Positions 9,158 through 18,059 of a DNA stretch of 49,722 bases are shown piece by piece. Source of the DNA: Chloroflexota bacterium (GTDB lineage Bacteria; Chloroflexota; Dehalococcoidia; UBA2979); the NCBI GenBank assembly GCA_003670735.1, contig QWQU01000004.1:1-49722 (forward strand). Reading direction: 5' to 3'. Positions within the stretch are counted from its first letter, which is position 1; every line of letters begins with the position of its first letter. The notes under the pieces were generated by a model. That model did not search any database, was not told the origin of the DNA, and saw only the letters and a program-made list of their open reading frames with translations. A program made the translations under genes and the position numbers.

Positions 9158-10636
9158 CTACGGCTTGCCGTAGATGGTCGTGCCCGGATAGGCCGAGGCC
9201 CACGCGAACCAGTAGGCCTCGCGGGTGTCGAGGGCGGGCAGGGTCTTCCTCGTGCGCTCGTTGATCAGGGCGGACTCGCGCATCGCCCAGCGATTGCCGT
9301 CGCTGTCGGCGAGCACGAGGTCCACGCCGCTGTCGATGATGCGCACGAAGGTCGAGCCGGTCGCCTCGTACGCACCGATCGCTTTGCCGTCGCCCTCGCA
9401 CACGATCACGATGTCCTGGGTGCCGACGCGCTCCTGGATGATGCGCTTCGAGGCGACCTCGGTGGTCGGGTACGCGCGCTGCTGCCCGCCCGCCGAGACG
9501 CCGAGCACCATCGTCTTCGGCTCGAGGCGTGCATCGATGGGCGTGACCGGGTAGAGCGGGCCGGGCGCATCGAGCACATCTCGATTCGCCGCGCCGGGCG
9601 CGTAGTCACGCACCACGCCTGTCGTCACGTCGAGCACGGTGGTCGCGGGATGGCGCGCGAACCAATCGCCCCATGTCGTGGTGAACATTGGGACGTTCGC
9701 GAGTGATGCGCGCGGTTCACCGATCGCGGCACCGGTGAGCGCATCCCAGAGCCGCGGTGTCTGGCGATCGAGCAGCAGCGAGCGCGATTGCAGCGAGAGT
9801 CCAGCCGTGCCGAACTCGAGCGTCACGCTGCTGGTGCGGCGATCGAATGCGGCAGCGCCGCCACAGGGCAGGCAATACGAGAGCAGCACGGGCTGATTGG
9901 CGATCACGTCGTTGACCGCGCCGTGCCAGGCAACGATGCGCTGTGGATACGCGCGTGCGTCACCCGCGATCGCGATCCCGTAGACGATCTCGTTGGGGTC
10001 GAGCCAGGTCGCGGCTCGCCCGGCAACGGCGCGTGGGTTTGTGAGTGGTCTCGACGCGTTGGGCTGCACCTGTGTCCAGTGCAGCAACGGCAATGCGGCG
10101 CCGAGCTTGTCGGTGAGCAGCTGGGCGTACGGCGGCTGCGTGCTCACGCTCGAGGTGAGCGCGAACAGACGTGCCTTCCACTCGGCATAGCCGGGCGGCT
10201 GCGCCACGGGGGCGTGCGCCGTGAGCCACTCGCGCCAGACGCGCGCGCGGTCAGCGCCCTCGACGCGATCGTTCGTGAGGCGCTCGAGTGCGGGCTCGAC
10301 CGCGCCGTTCCAGCCGACATCCACGTTGAGCATGTCCACGAGCGGTGCGATCAGGCGACGGTCGTTCGAGCGGCCCATCGCGTCGATCGAGGTGAGCACG
10401 TCTGTCCCGACCGGCACGCACTTCCTCGCGAGCGCCGGATCCTCGTACCAGCAGACCGAGCGGCGCAGCAGCGCATCGATCGAGGTGCCCGAGAGCGGGG
10501 CGGGAGTCGCGTTTGGGTTCGCGGTCGTGGCAGCGGTCGCACTCGGCGTGACGACGGCGGCAGGCGCTCGATCCGAGCACGCAGCAAGGAACGTCGCGAC
10601 GAGGAGGAGGGCGGCGAGCTGCCTAGCGCGCACCAT
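9158..10636 (-). CDS. DUF3179-domain lipoprotein
   Basis: The ATG at 10636 gives 492 aa with a clean lipoprotein signal (LAALLLVATFLAAC, lipobox Cys near residue 19); the track's ten extra residues overlap the upstream gene. A Ser/Thr/Pro-rich linker follows. The rest matches DUF3179: YGIAIAGDARAYPQRIVAWHGAVND, a CLPCGG cysteine pair, a FDRRTSSVTLEFGTAGL strand, and a WGDWFARHPATTVL motif. DUF3179 proteins are widespread extracytoplasmic proteins of unknown biochemical role. The gene starts 14 nt inside the end of the upstream flavoprotein gene, so the two form an operon. Confidence 0.87.
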   Translation of the reverse strand: MVRARQLAALLLVATFLAACSDRAPAAVVTPSATAATTANPNATPAPLSGTSIDALLRRSVCWYEDPALARKCVPVGTDVLTSIDAMGRSNDRRLIAPLVDMLNVDVGWNGAVEPALERLTNDRVEGADRARVWREWLTAHAPVAQPPGYAEWKARLFALTSSVSTQPPYAQLLTDKLGAALPLLHWTQVQPNASRPLTNPRAVAGRAATWLDPNEIVYGIAIAGDARAYPQRIVAWHGAVNDVIANQPVLLSYCLPCGGAAAFDRRTSSVTLEFGTAGLSLQSRSLLLDRQTPRLWDALTGAAIGEPRASLANVPMFTTTWGDWFARHPATTVLDVTTGVVRDYAPGAANRDVLDAPGPLYPVTPIDARLEPKTMVLGVSAGGQQRAYPTTEVASKRIIQERVGTQDIVIVCEGDGKAIGAYEATGSTFVRIIDSGVDLVLADSDGNRWAMRESALINERTRKTLPALDTREAYWFAWASAYPGTTIYGKP

Positions 10637-11819
10637 AGCGAGCCACCGTGAGCCGCCTCGCGACACTGGCGAGCGGGCCGAGCGTGGGGGCGAAGGGGCC
10701 GGTGGAGCGGACGATCGAGGCGTAGGACTCGTCGCCGGTGAGCAGGTCGCAGAACTGGCGCCAGAGGCGGCCGGAGTGGGTGGCGAGCAGCACGGCGGGG
10801 GTCGGCCAGGCGTGGAAGACCTCCATCAGCCCGCGCGAGGCGACGATGTCGGGGAGGAGCTCGCGCTGCACCGCAAGGCGATAGCCGCGCATGTCTGGGA
10901 CTCGACAATCGAGGTAGTCCACGGCGGCGGGCGCGACGGCGACACCGGAGGCGATAGCGCCGTAGATGCCTTCGCCGGAGAGCGGGTCCACGAAGCCGGC
11001 GGCGTCACCGATGAGCGCGACACCGCGCACAGTGACTTCCTGGCCGGGGCGCTGCATCGGCAGGTGGTGACCGCGGACGTTGGTGAGCTGCGCGGGATCC
11101 CAGCCAACGCTCCGGGTGTAGCTGTCGAGCGTGGTGCGCAGGTGCTCACCGGCGACGCCCTTCCAGCCACCGACGCCGACGTTGACATGGTCGCCCTTGG
11201 GGAAGACCCAGCCGTAGCCGCCGGGCATAAGCCCGAGGTTCAACGCGACACGGCCGTTCAGCCACGCAGGCGTGCCGTTGGGGGTGGCGATGTTGCCTTC
11301 GAGCGCGACCGCGCCCTCCGCGACATGCTCAAAGCCGAGGAATGTGCCGACGACGCCGTTGGCGCCGTCCGCGCCGATCAGCACGCGCGAGGTGTGCGTC
11401 TCCGCGCCCTCCGTCGTGCGGCCGACGGTGACCTCGAAGGTGCCGTCGTTCTGCTCCGTGATTGCACGCACGGGGCTGCCATCACGGAACTCGACGCCCG
11501 CTTCCTGCGCGCGCTCGACCAGGAAGGCGTCGAGGTGGCGACGCTGGGTCATATAGGTGAGGGTCTTGCCGGCATTGCGGATGACGTTGGGGCCCTTGGG
11601 GCCGCCCATGACAGCGCCGGTGACGACGTGCTCCACGACGGGCTCAATGCTGAAGGGGAGCAGGTCGGCGCAGCGGATCGTGACGCCGCCGCCGCAGGGC
11701 TTGTCGCGGGGGAACTTCGCGCGGTCGAGCAGGAGCACCGACTTGCCGCGCGAGGCGATCTCGCGTGCCGCCGTGGAGCCCGCAGGCCCCGCCCCCACCA
11801 CGATCGCGTCGTATTGCAT
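10623..11819 (-). CDS. Geranylgeranyl reductase family FAD-dependent oxidoreductase
   Basis: 398 aa. FAD-binding GxGxxG is at the N-terminus (AIVVGAGPAGSTAA). A PCGGGVT motif follows near residue 42 and a GDAAGFVDPLSGEGI FAD-contact motif near residue 270, both typical of the GGR family. These enzymes saturate isoprenoid chains of (bacterio)chlorophyll, menaquinone or membrane lipids using reduced ferredoxin or NADPH. No photosynthesis gene is present here, so quinone or lipid side-chain reduction is the likelier role; that is an inference. The ATG start is unambiguous and the gene overlaps the DUF3179 gene downstream. Confidence 0.87.
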   Translation of the reverse strand: MQYDAIVVGAGPAGSTAAREIASRGKSVLLLDRAKFPRDKPCGGGVTIRCADLLPFSIEPVVEHVVTGAVMGGPKGPNVIRNAGKTLTYMTQRRHLDAFLVERAQEAGVEFRDGSPVRAITEQNDGTFEVTVGRTTEGAETHTSRVLIGADGANGVVGTFLGFEHVAEGAVALEGNIATPNGTPAWLNGRVALNLGLMPGGYGWVFPKGDHVNVGVGGWKGVAGEHLRTTLDSYTRSVGWDPAQLTNVRGHHLPMQRPGQEVTVRGVALIGDAAGFVDPLSGEGIYGAIASGVAVAPAAVDYLDCRVPDMRGYRLAVQRELLPDIVASRGLMEVFHAWPTPAVLLATHSGRLWRQFCDLLTGDESYASIVRSTGPFAPTLGPLASVARRLTVARYGAR

Positions 11820-11844
11820 GCGCCGATCTTAAAGCAGGGAGGCG

Positions 11845-12495
11845 TTAGGCGCGGACGAGCACGATCCTCGGCAGCCCCGGCGAGTCATCAAGTACCTCGA
11901 GGCGGTCGCGCAGGGCAGATTCGGCCAGCGCGCGCTGAATACCGTGATCCGAGGGGGCTCCGGCGCCGTCATACGCGTGCCAATCGTCGAGGATCAGCAC
12001 CGTGCCCTTACCAACGAGTGGCTCGAACCAGCGCAGCACCTCGAGCGACGATTCGTAGAGGTCGCAGTCGATGTGCGCGACCGCGATGCGTCCGAGGTTG
12101 AGCGACGTGGCGTGCTCCGGAGTGAGCGTGTCCGAGAACCAGCCGGCAACCACCTCGACCTGACTGAGATCGCCCCCGGCACGCTCGAACCAGCGCAGAA
12201 AGCGCTGCTCCGAGAATGCGAAGCGGCCACGCCAGAACGTTGCGGTCTCGGCGTTCGGCAACCCCTCGAACGAATCGAAGACGACACAGCGCATCGAGGT
12301 GAGGCCAGCACGTGCCGCCGCCTGCTGCGCGAGCAGCAGCGAAACTCCGCGATGCACGCCGAACTCGAGGTAGGCACCGCCTCCGTGACGCGCTGCCTCG
12401 GTCATCGCGAGCTCGAAGCCAGTGCGACGTGGGTCCGGGAATAACAGCCGTCCGAACGTGTGCGCCCAGCGCGAGTACGGGAGGGGCAGCGCCAT
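11845..12495 (-). CDS. TylF/MycF-like macrocin O-methyltransferase family protein
   Basis: The product from the ATG at 12495 is 216 aa; a TTG or CTG slightly upstream would lengthen it toward the ~250 aa usual for the family. Visible motifs: YLEFGVHRGVSL (SAM motif I region), CVVFDSFEGLP, a metal/acidic IAVAHIDCDLYES, and LILDDWHAYDG. These match the TylF family, metal-dependent O-methyltransferases that act on sugars and glycans. The family and the position directly downstream of sugar-nucleotide enzymes suggest methylation of a polysaccharide residue. It follows the SDR gene at 12561 on the same strand. Confidence 0.83.
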   Translation of the reverse strand: MALPLPYSRWAHTFGRLLFPDPRRTGFELAMTEAARHGGGAYLEFGVHRGVSLLLAQQAAARAGLTSMRCVVFDSFEGLPNAETATFWRGRFAFSEQRFLRWFERAGGDLSQVEVVAGWFSDTLTPEHATSLNLGRIAVAHIDCDLYESSLEVLRWFEPLVGKGTVLILDDWHAYDGAGAPSDHGIQRALAESALRDRLEVLDDSPGLPRIVLVRA

Positions 12496-12560
12496 GTGGG
12501 CACACGCAAGCAACGTTCGTAGCCGCGGGAATGGGTCGAGCAGGCGCGTCGGCGACCCGC

Positions 12561-13517
12561 TCAGAGCCGCACGGCTCCAGCGACACGCGACGTCTCGAAC
12601 CACGCGATCGTGCGGCGCAGGCCATCGTCCAGGCTCGTGTCGCACGAGGCGTGGAGCAGCGTCCGCATGCGCGTGACGTCGTAGCCCTTGTCGAGTTGGC
12701 CATCCGGCATTGACGTGTCGTACTCGATCGCGCCCTCGTAGCTCGTGATGCGCGCGATCGTCTCGGCCAGTGCCCGGATGCTCACCTGCGTACCGCTTGA
12801 GATATTCACGATATCGGCGCTGTCATACTGCTCGAGCGCATCGACGAGCACGCGCGCAACATCCTCGACGTACACAAAGTCTCGAGTGGGTGCGCCGGAG
12901 CCCCACACGGTCACGCTCGAGGCATGCGCATCGCGTGCCTCCACGAACTTGCGCACGAGCGCCGCGATCACATGCGAGTCGTGCAGGTCGAAATGATCGC
13001 GTGGCCCGTACATGTTCCCTGGTACGAGCACGACCGAGTTGAATCCGTATTGCTCGCGGTAGGCTTGCGCGCGTACAACGCTCATCGCCTTGGCCAACGC
13101 GAACGGGGCGCTTTCGGCCTGCGGCATGCCTCGAAACAACGTGTCCTCACCGATCGGCGATGCGGCGTCCGCTGGATACGAGCAGCCGCCGATCACGGTG
13201 AGGTGCTTATCGACACCGGCTCGCCACGCCTCGTGGTGCACGAGCGCGTCCATCATCAGGTTCTCGTGGTGGAACTCCGCCGGCCGTTCGCGGTTGGTGA
13301 GGATGCCGCCGACGAGGCCCGCGAGGTGCACGACGATCTGCGGGTGCACCGCCTCGAACATCGCGCGCACGTCGGATTGCTCGGTCAGGTCGTACTCGAC
13401 GTGTGTGGGCGCGACAACGTCGTTGTAGCCACGCTCTGCCAGCACCTCAAGCACGTGTGAACCGAGGAAGCCTGTGCCGCCCGTTACCAGCACTCGCTGC
13501 GAATTACGCTCACTCAT
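12561..13517 (-). CDS. GDP-L-fucose-synthase-like SDR with Phe in place of the catalytic Tyr
   Basis: The ATG at 13517 overlaps the upstream stop and gives 318 aa. NAD(P)-binding GGTGFLG lies near residue 14. HLAGLVGGILTN, GGCSYP, GNMYGPRDHFD, HVIAALVRKFVEA and WGSGAPTRDFVYVEDVA match the GDP-L-fucose synthase family, which reduces GDP-4-keto-6-deoxymannose after 3,5-epimerisation. The usual PYxxAK active-site motif reads PFALAK: codon TTC (Phe) replaces the general-acid Tyr, while the Lys is kept. The serine region (GGCSYP) also differs from the classical GSSCIYP. It may use another acid or a different reaction. It is part of a four-gene minus-strand operon. Confidence 0.82.
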   Translation of the reverse strand: MSERNSQRVLVTGGTGFLGSHVLEVLAERGYNDVVAPTHVEYDLTEQSDVRAMFEAVHPQIVVHLAGLVGGILTNRERPAEFHHENLMMDALVHHEAWRAGVDKHLTVIGGCSYPADAASPIGEDTLFRGMPQAESAPFALAKAMSVVRAQAYREQYGFNSVVLVPGNMYGPRDHFDLHDSHVIAALVRKFVEARDAHASSVTVWGSGAPTRDFVYVEDVARVLVDALEQYDSADIVNISSGTQVSIRALAETIARITSYEGAIEYDTSMPDGQLDKGYDVTRMRTLLHASCDTSLDDGLRRTIAWFETSRVAGAVRL

Positions 13518-14446
13518 GCGTTCACCGTGTCCGCCATCGGCAACATCGAGTACGCAGCGATTAGCTCGCGTACGCCCTGGTCGAGGCCGATGCACGCCTC
13601 GAACCCCTGCGCCCGCAGCCGCTCGTTCGAGATGACGTAGTTGCGCTTGTCCGGGTCTTCGCCAATCGCTGCTGTGTGCAGCGAGAGGGACGGCACATGC
13701 GTGCGGATCAGCTCGGCAAGCTCGCGCTTGGACAGGTTTGCCTCGTTGAGGCCGGCATTGAACGCCTGCCCGCGCATTACCTCGAAGTGATCGAGTGCGA
13801 AGACGAACGCCCGTGCCGCGTCGCGGACGTGGATGTAGTTGCGCTTGAAGTGTTCCTCGTACAGCACGAGGGAGCGCTGCGTGACAGCTCGATACACGAA
13901 GTCATTGACGAGCAGGTCGAGGCGCATGCGGGGCGATGGGCCAAATACAGTCGCGAAGCGCAGCGACACGGCCTTGCCACTCGCGAGCAACAGGCGCTCG
14001 GCGTCGACCTTGGTGCGCCCGTAGAGGGAGATCGGCTCGAGCGGCGTCTCCTCGGTGCAGTAGACCTCGCCTGACTGCGTGCCGTAGCCGCTGTTCGTGC
14101 ACGGGAAGACGATGCGCTGCTCGCTCGTGACCAACGACTCCAGCATGCGCACTGCGTCGAGGTTCACCGATGTTGCGAGCAGCGAGTCACGGTCGCACGC
14201 GCTGGCGCCGACGATCGCGGCGAGCGGGATGATCGCGTCAGCCTCAGGTACCAGGCGGCGCAGCAGCTTCTCGTCGCGCGCATCGCCTCGAACGAACGTG
14301 AACTGGGGTTCGGCGACGTATGACAGCAGGCTGGTCTGGCGGTACATGAGGTTGTCGAGCACGGTCACGGCGTGGCCAGCCGCGAGCAGCTGCCCGACGA
14401 GCACCGAGCCGATATAGCCCGCGCCGCCAGTGATGAGCACTCTCAT
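13514..14446 (-). CDS. NAD-dependent epimerase/dehydratase (extended SDR)
   Basis: The track ORF of 742 aa fuses an antisense shadow to this gene. The ATG at 14446, with GAGGT upstream, gives 310 aa. NAD-binding GGAGYIG is at residues 7-13; the active-site motif SLYGRTKVDAE keeps Tyr and Lys; CTNSGYG and RNYIHVRDAARAF are typical for NDP-sugar epimerases or dehydratases. FATVFGPSPRMRLDLLVNDFV recalls sugar-nucleotide SDRs acting on deoxy- or heptose sugars. Exact reaction unknown. It overlaps both neighbouring SDR genes by 4 nt, so three SDRs are translated as a coupled unit, implying successive steps of one pathway. Confidence 0.85.
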   Translation of the reverse strand: MRVLITGGAGYIGSVLVGQLLAAGHAVTVLDNLMYRQTSLLSYVAEPQFTFVRGDARDEKLLRRLVPEADAIIPLAAIVGASACDRDSLLATSVNLDAVRMLESLVTSEQRIVFPCTNSGYGTQSGEVYCTEETPLEPISLYGRTKVDAERLLLASGKAVSLRFATVFGPSPRMRLDLLVNDFVYRAVTQRSLVLYEEHFKRNYIHVRDAARAFVFALDHFEVMRGQAFNAGLNEANLSKRELAELIRTHVPSLSLHTAAIGEDPDKRNYVISNERLRAQGFEACIGLDQGVRELIAAYSMLPMADTVNA

Positions 14447-15228
14447 GCGTGTACCTCGAGTGTTTCTCGTTCGCGCGCTAGGGCGCACAGCGTCTCCTCC
14501 GTGGTTGGCAGGCCGACGAGTGCATGCGCCCGGCTCACATCGATGTTCCAGTGCTCGGTGGGCGCATCGGCACGGGCGGAGGACTGCTCGGTACCAAGGA
14601 TTGAGGCGACAGCGTCCAGTGTGAGCGGATCGCGCCCGGCGACGTTGATAACCTCGTTGGTGTGGCCCTGCTTGAGCAAGGTATCGACGATCGCGGCTAC
14701 GTGGTCGGTATCGATGAACTGGAACGTCGAGGTTGGCGCGACCCACAACGGCGCGCGCTCGAGCAGGTCGAACACTGGTCCTTTGCGGAGGCCCGGCCCA
14801 ACGACACCACCGAGCCGAATGATCAGCCAGCGCTTGGCATGGCGCCGCACCAGCTGCTCGGCCATGTACTTGTGGGCGGCGTATGGCGGGAGCCGGTTTG
14901 GATCGATCGAGGCGTCCTCGGAGGTCAGCACCTGGTTGTCGTGATCGGCATAGACCGCCACCGAGGAGATGTAGACGTAGGTCTCGGCGTCGAAGTCGCG
15001 CAGCGAATGCAGCACGGAGCGCACTGACTCCTCGAAGTCCCATCGCGGGTCGGCGTCGGCTCGATACTTCCGAGCGTTGCCGGCGGCGTTGATCAGCACG
15101 TCGCACGAGGTGCCGACGGCGCTCGCGTAGTCGGCGCGGCCGACCGCGCGATGATCGATGCCATGCGCGTTCGCATGGCGCACGAACGCCGATCCCACGA
15201 AGCCGTGACCGCCCAGTACGAGTCGCAC
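14443..15228 (-). CDS. NAD-dependent epimerase/dehydratase (short, reductase-like SDR)
   Basis: The GTG at 15228, with GGGGG seven bases upstream, gives 261 aa starting VRLVLGGHGFVGSAF; the track's extra 21 residues would run into the divergent gene. The NAD(P) motif GGHGFVG, the Ser in VYISSVAVYAD and the YxxxK in PYAAHKYMAE are intact. The body is shorter than UDP-glucose 4-epimerase (~310-340 aa) and resembles RmlD-like or NAD-binding reductases. It is the first gene of the minus-strand SDR/SDR/SDR/TylF operon and diverges from the membrane protein at 15277 with about 48 bp between starts, which must contain both promoters. Confidence 0.82.
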   Translation of the reverse strand: MRLVLGGHGFVGSAFVRHANAHGIDHRAVGRADYASAVGTSCDVLINAAGNARKYRADADPRWDFEESVRSVLHSLRDFDAETYVYISSVAVYADHDNQVLTSEDASIDPNRLPPYAAHKYMAEQLVRRHAKRWLIIRLGGVVGPGLRKGPVFDLLERAPLWVAPTSTFQFIDTDHVAAIVDTLLKQGHTNEVINVAGRDPLTLDAVASILGTEQSSARADAPTEHWNIDVSRAHALVGLPTTEETLCALARERETLEVHA

Positions 15229-15276
15229 TCGATACCCCCGCGCGTCGATATACCACTTCGTGATGTGTCTCGTACG

Positions 15277-17073
15277 ATGCGCGCCGTGCATGCGCTCCGG
15301 CGGATCCTCGGCTCACCTCGCACGATCGAGGCGTCACTGATCGCCGCGCTGGCGGTCGCCGTCCTGTACCCGCTGATGCAGTCGGGCTACCTCGCGCTCC
15401 TCGACCTGCCGTTCGGGCCGAGGCCATTCCCGGTGTGGACGTTCGATGGCACGCCGCAACACCTCGCGCCACTGTGGTTGCTGTGCGATGCGCTCTATCG
15501 CCTGCTGCCATCGCCCGAGGTCGTCGGAAAGTTGCTCGCCGTCGCCGTGCTCGTCGCCATTGGCGCGGCCGCCGCGCCCCTCGGTGGCACGTCGCGAGCG
15601 GGCAGGCTGTTCGCGATTGGCCTCTGCATGGTGAATCCATGGGTGACCGATCGACTCGCGGTTGGACAGCTCCCGCTGCTCGCGAGCTACGCAGCGGCGA
15701 TGGTGGCGTTGCGCGCAGTGATTCGAGTCGTGCAGGAGCCATCGCGCAGCGCGGCTGTGTGGCTCGGTGTCGCCACGTCAGCTACTGGCGCGCTCTCGCC
15801 ACACCTGCTGTACGTGTTTGCATTGATCTGCACCGTGTTATTCGCAGTGCATCTCGCCCGCGCGAATCGGACTTTACGGCTCGCGCTGATCGAGTCGGTA
15901 TGCATCGGGACGGGGGTAATGGTGCTGCTCTCGGCGTACTGGCTTGTGCCATTGCTTGCGCAACCGTCGCCGCTCGGACGATTTGGCGAGGCCGACGTAC
16001 AGGCGTTCATGACGCGCGGCGATCCCGCGTTTGGCTTGCCGTTCAACGTCGCCGCGTTCTACGGCTTCTGGCGCCGAGCAGCACTGACGAAGGACTGGCT
16101 TCCCGGCTGGTGGCTCGGTGCAGATGCGTTGCTGCTGCTTGGTGCGAGTGGGCTCGTGGCGTTGTGGCGCGAGCGATCGACCCGCTCGCTGTCGCTCGGA
16201 TTGGCCGCTGCCTACGGCGCAGTGCTCATCGTCGCGTGCGGGATCGCGTTCGCGCCGACCGCTGGCGCATGGAACTGGGCGTTCGAGCATGTGCCAGGCT
16301 TTGCCGGCCTGCGCGAGCCACAGAAGGCCAGCGCATTCCTCGTGATCATCACGGCCTACGCAGGTGCTCGAGGTCTGACATGGCTACTCGAGAACATGCG
16401 TCCGCGACTCCGCTCGATGGTCACTGCGCTCGCGATTGGCGTGCCGCTCGTTGCTGGTGCTGGGGACTTCGGCGGCGTGCGCGGAGCGCTCGAGCCAGTG
16501 CAGTACCCCGCTGTGTGGTACTCGGCGGCGGCGTTCCTGCGCGCACACGAGCAATCCGGCGACGCTGTGCTTGTGCTGCCGTGGCGTCAGTACTTGACGT
16601 TTGAGTTCACGCGTGGCGCGACGGTCAGCAACCCGGCGTCGTTGTTCCTCCCGGGCTCGGTCGTTTCGAGCGATGACCCACAGCTCGCTGGCCTTGCACC
16701 AGCGAATGTCGACGAGCGACATCGCGTGCTCAATGCACTGTTCGCCCGACCCGATGCGCGCGAACAGCTCGGCGTGACGATGGCTGCACTCGGCATTCGC
16801 TGGGTATTTGTCAGTGACTTGTCAGCGTCACTCGACGGTGCGCCGAGGCTGGCGCTCGCCGGACGCTGGGACGACGTCGCGGTCTACGAGGTGACCAACC
16901 TGGTCGCCTCTGCGCCTGAAGGCTCGCCGAGTGTGGCGCAGCGCGTTAGTCAGGTGGCCGGCATCGCGCTCAGTGTGATCTCGCTCGCCGCGGTCGTGTG
17001 TTTCGGTTTGCGAACAGTTGCGAGGCGTCGTCCGACGCGAGCAGAATCCGCCGCGCGCCCACCGTCGATCTAA
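15277..17073 (+). CDS. Multi-spanning membrane protein, possibly GT-C-like (paralogue of 3701-5986)
   Basis: The ATG at 15277 gives 598 aa. About ten hydrophobic helices fill residues ~15-420 (e.g. ASLIAALAVAVLYPLM, AVAVLVAIGAAAAPL, ALGVPL-type segments). An extracytoplasmic-type domain of ~140 residues and one last helix (GIALSVISLAAVVCFGL) follow. A periplasmic loop begins AFEHVPGFAGLREP, matching HVPGFGLLRHFTR in the paralogue at the same topological place. The later segments YPAVWYSAAAFLRAHE and ALGIRWVFVSDL resemble the paralogue's soluble domain. A role as a lipid-linked glycosyltransferase or polymer-handling protein is plausible but unproven. The GME gene follows after 14 nt. Confidence 0.72.
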   Translation: MRAVHALRRILGSPRTIEASLIAALAVAVLYPLMQSGYLALLDLPFGPRPFPVWTFDGTPQHLAPLWLLCDALYRLLPSPEVVGKLLAVAVLVAIGAAAAPLGGTSRAGRLFAIGLCMVNPWVTDRLAVGQLPLLASYAAAMVALRAVIRVVQEPSRSAAVWLGVATSATGALSPHLLYVFALICTVLFAVHLARANRTLRLALIESVCIGTGVMVLLSAYWLVPLLAQPSPLGRFGEADVQAFMTRGDPAFGLPFNVAAFYGFWRRAALTKDWLPGWWLGADALLLLGASGLVALWRERSTRSLSLGLAAAYGAVLIVACGIAFAPTAGAWNWAFEHVPGFAGLREPQKASAFLVIITAYAGARGLTWLLENMRPRLRSMVTALAIGVPLVAGAGDFGGVRGALEPVQYPAVWYSAAAFLRAHEQSGDAVLVLPWRQYLTFEFTRGATVSNPASLFLPGSVVSSDDPQLAGLAPANVDERHRVLNALFARPDAREQLGVTMAALGIRWVFVSDLSASLDGAPRLALAGRWDDVAVYEVTNLVASAPEGSPSVAQRVSQVAGIALSVISLAAVVCFGLRTVARRRPTRAESAARPPSI

Positions 17074-17087
17074 CGAGAGGCCTCGTC

Positions 17088-18059
17088 ATGGCTCGCGTGC
17101 TGGTGACCGGAGCTGGTGGCTTCATCGGCGCACACCTCGTGCGCCTGCTGCGCGAACGCGGCGAGTGGGTGCGTGGCGTCGATATCAAACGACCCGAGTT
17201 CGCTCCAACCGCAGCGCACGAGTTCCTGATCCGTGACCTTCGAGATCGCAGCGCATGCGCCGAGGTGGTCGAGGGCATCGACCACGTCTATCACTTCGCC
17301 GCGAACATGGGTGGCATCGGTTACATCACCGCCGTCGCTGCGCCCCTGATGCATGACAACGTGCTGATGGATGCGCACATGCTCGAGGCCGCCCGATGCG
17401 CCGAAGTCGAGCGCTTCTTCTACGCCTCGTCGGCCTGCATCTACCCCACGTTCCGCCAGGACGCAGCGGACAGCCCTGCATTGCGTGAGGATGAGGCCTA
17501 TCCCGCCGACCCCGACAACGAGTACGGCTGGGAGAAGCTCTACGTGGAGCGCATGTGCGCCGCGTACGCGAACGAGCATGGCATGACGATCCGCGTCGGT
17601 CGCATGCACAACGTGTACGGCCCCGAGGGCGCCTACGACGGTGGTCGCGAGAAGGCCCCGGCCGCACTCGCACGCAAGGTCGCGCAGGCGGGCGACGGCG
17701 ATGAACTCGAGATCTGGGGCGACGGGCAGCAAACGCGGTCGTTCTGCTACGTCGACGACGCGATCGAGGGTGCGTACCGGCTGCTGCACTCCGACGTGAC
17801 CGTCCCCGTGAATGTCGGCTCGAGTCGCCTCGTGACGATCGATGAGCTCGCGGACATCCTCGCCGCGATCGCTGGCAAGCAGCTCACGAAGCGTCACCTG
17901 CTCGACAAACCGCAGGGCGTGCGTGGGCGCAACTCTGACAACACGCTCGTGCGATCGCTGCTGGGCTGGGAGCCGAACACATCACTCGAGGACGGACTAG
18001 CCGCGACCTATCGCTGGGTTGCCGCGCAGATCGAGGCGAGCGTCGCGACGACTCGTTAG
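17088..18059 (+). CDS. GDP-mannose 3,5-epimerase family protein
   Basis: 323 aa from an ATG with GAGAGG upstream. The match to GDP-mannose 3,5-epimerase is strong: NAD motif GAGGFIG, the family motif FAANMGGIGY, SSACIYP, EYGWEKLYVE (Tyr and Lys kept), HNVYGPEGAYDGGREKAPAA, QTRSFCYVDD, and VRGRNSDNTL near the end. Plant GME makes GDP-L-galactose and GDP-L-gulose; bacterial relatives feed surface polysaccharides, and some act on GDP-heptoses. The product could be the substrate of the nearby fucose-synthase-like SDR. It ends convergently with the hydrolase gene, overlapping by 4 nt. Confidence 0.9.
   Translation: MARVLVTGAGGFIGAHLVRLLRERGEWVRGVDIKRPEFAPTAAHEFLIRDLRDRSACAEVVEGIDHVYHFAANMGGIGYITAVAAPLMHDNVLMDAHMLEAARCAEVERFFYASSACIYPTFRQDAADSPALREDEAYPADPDNEYGWEKLYVERMCAAYANEHGMTIRVGRMHNVYGPEGAYDGGREKAPAALARKVAQAGDGDELEIWGDGQQTRSFCYVDDAIEGAYRLLHSDVTVPVNVGSSRLVTIDELADILAAIAGKQLTKRHLLDKPQGVRGRNSDNTLVRSLLGWEPNTSLEDGLAATYRWVAAQIEASVATTR

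Noticed and set aside
10221-12101. 626-aa plus-strand ORF
   Set aside because: Antisense shadow of the DUF3179 and geranylgeranyl reductase genes, which carry clear motifs.
14447-15742. N-terminal extension of the 742-aa minus ORF
   Set aside because: Low-complexity Arg/Ala sequence antisense to a membrane protein; only the part from 14446 down is a gene.
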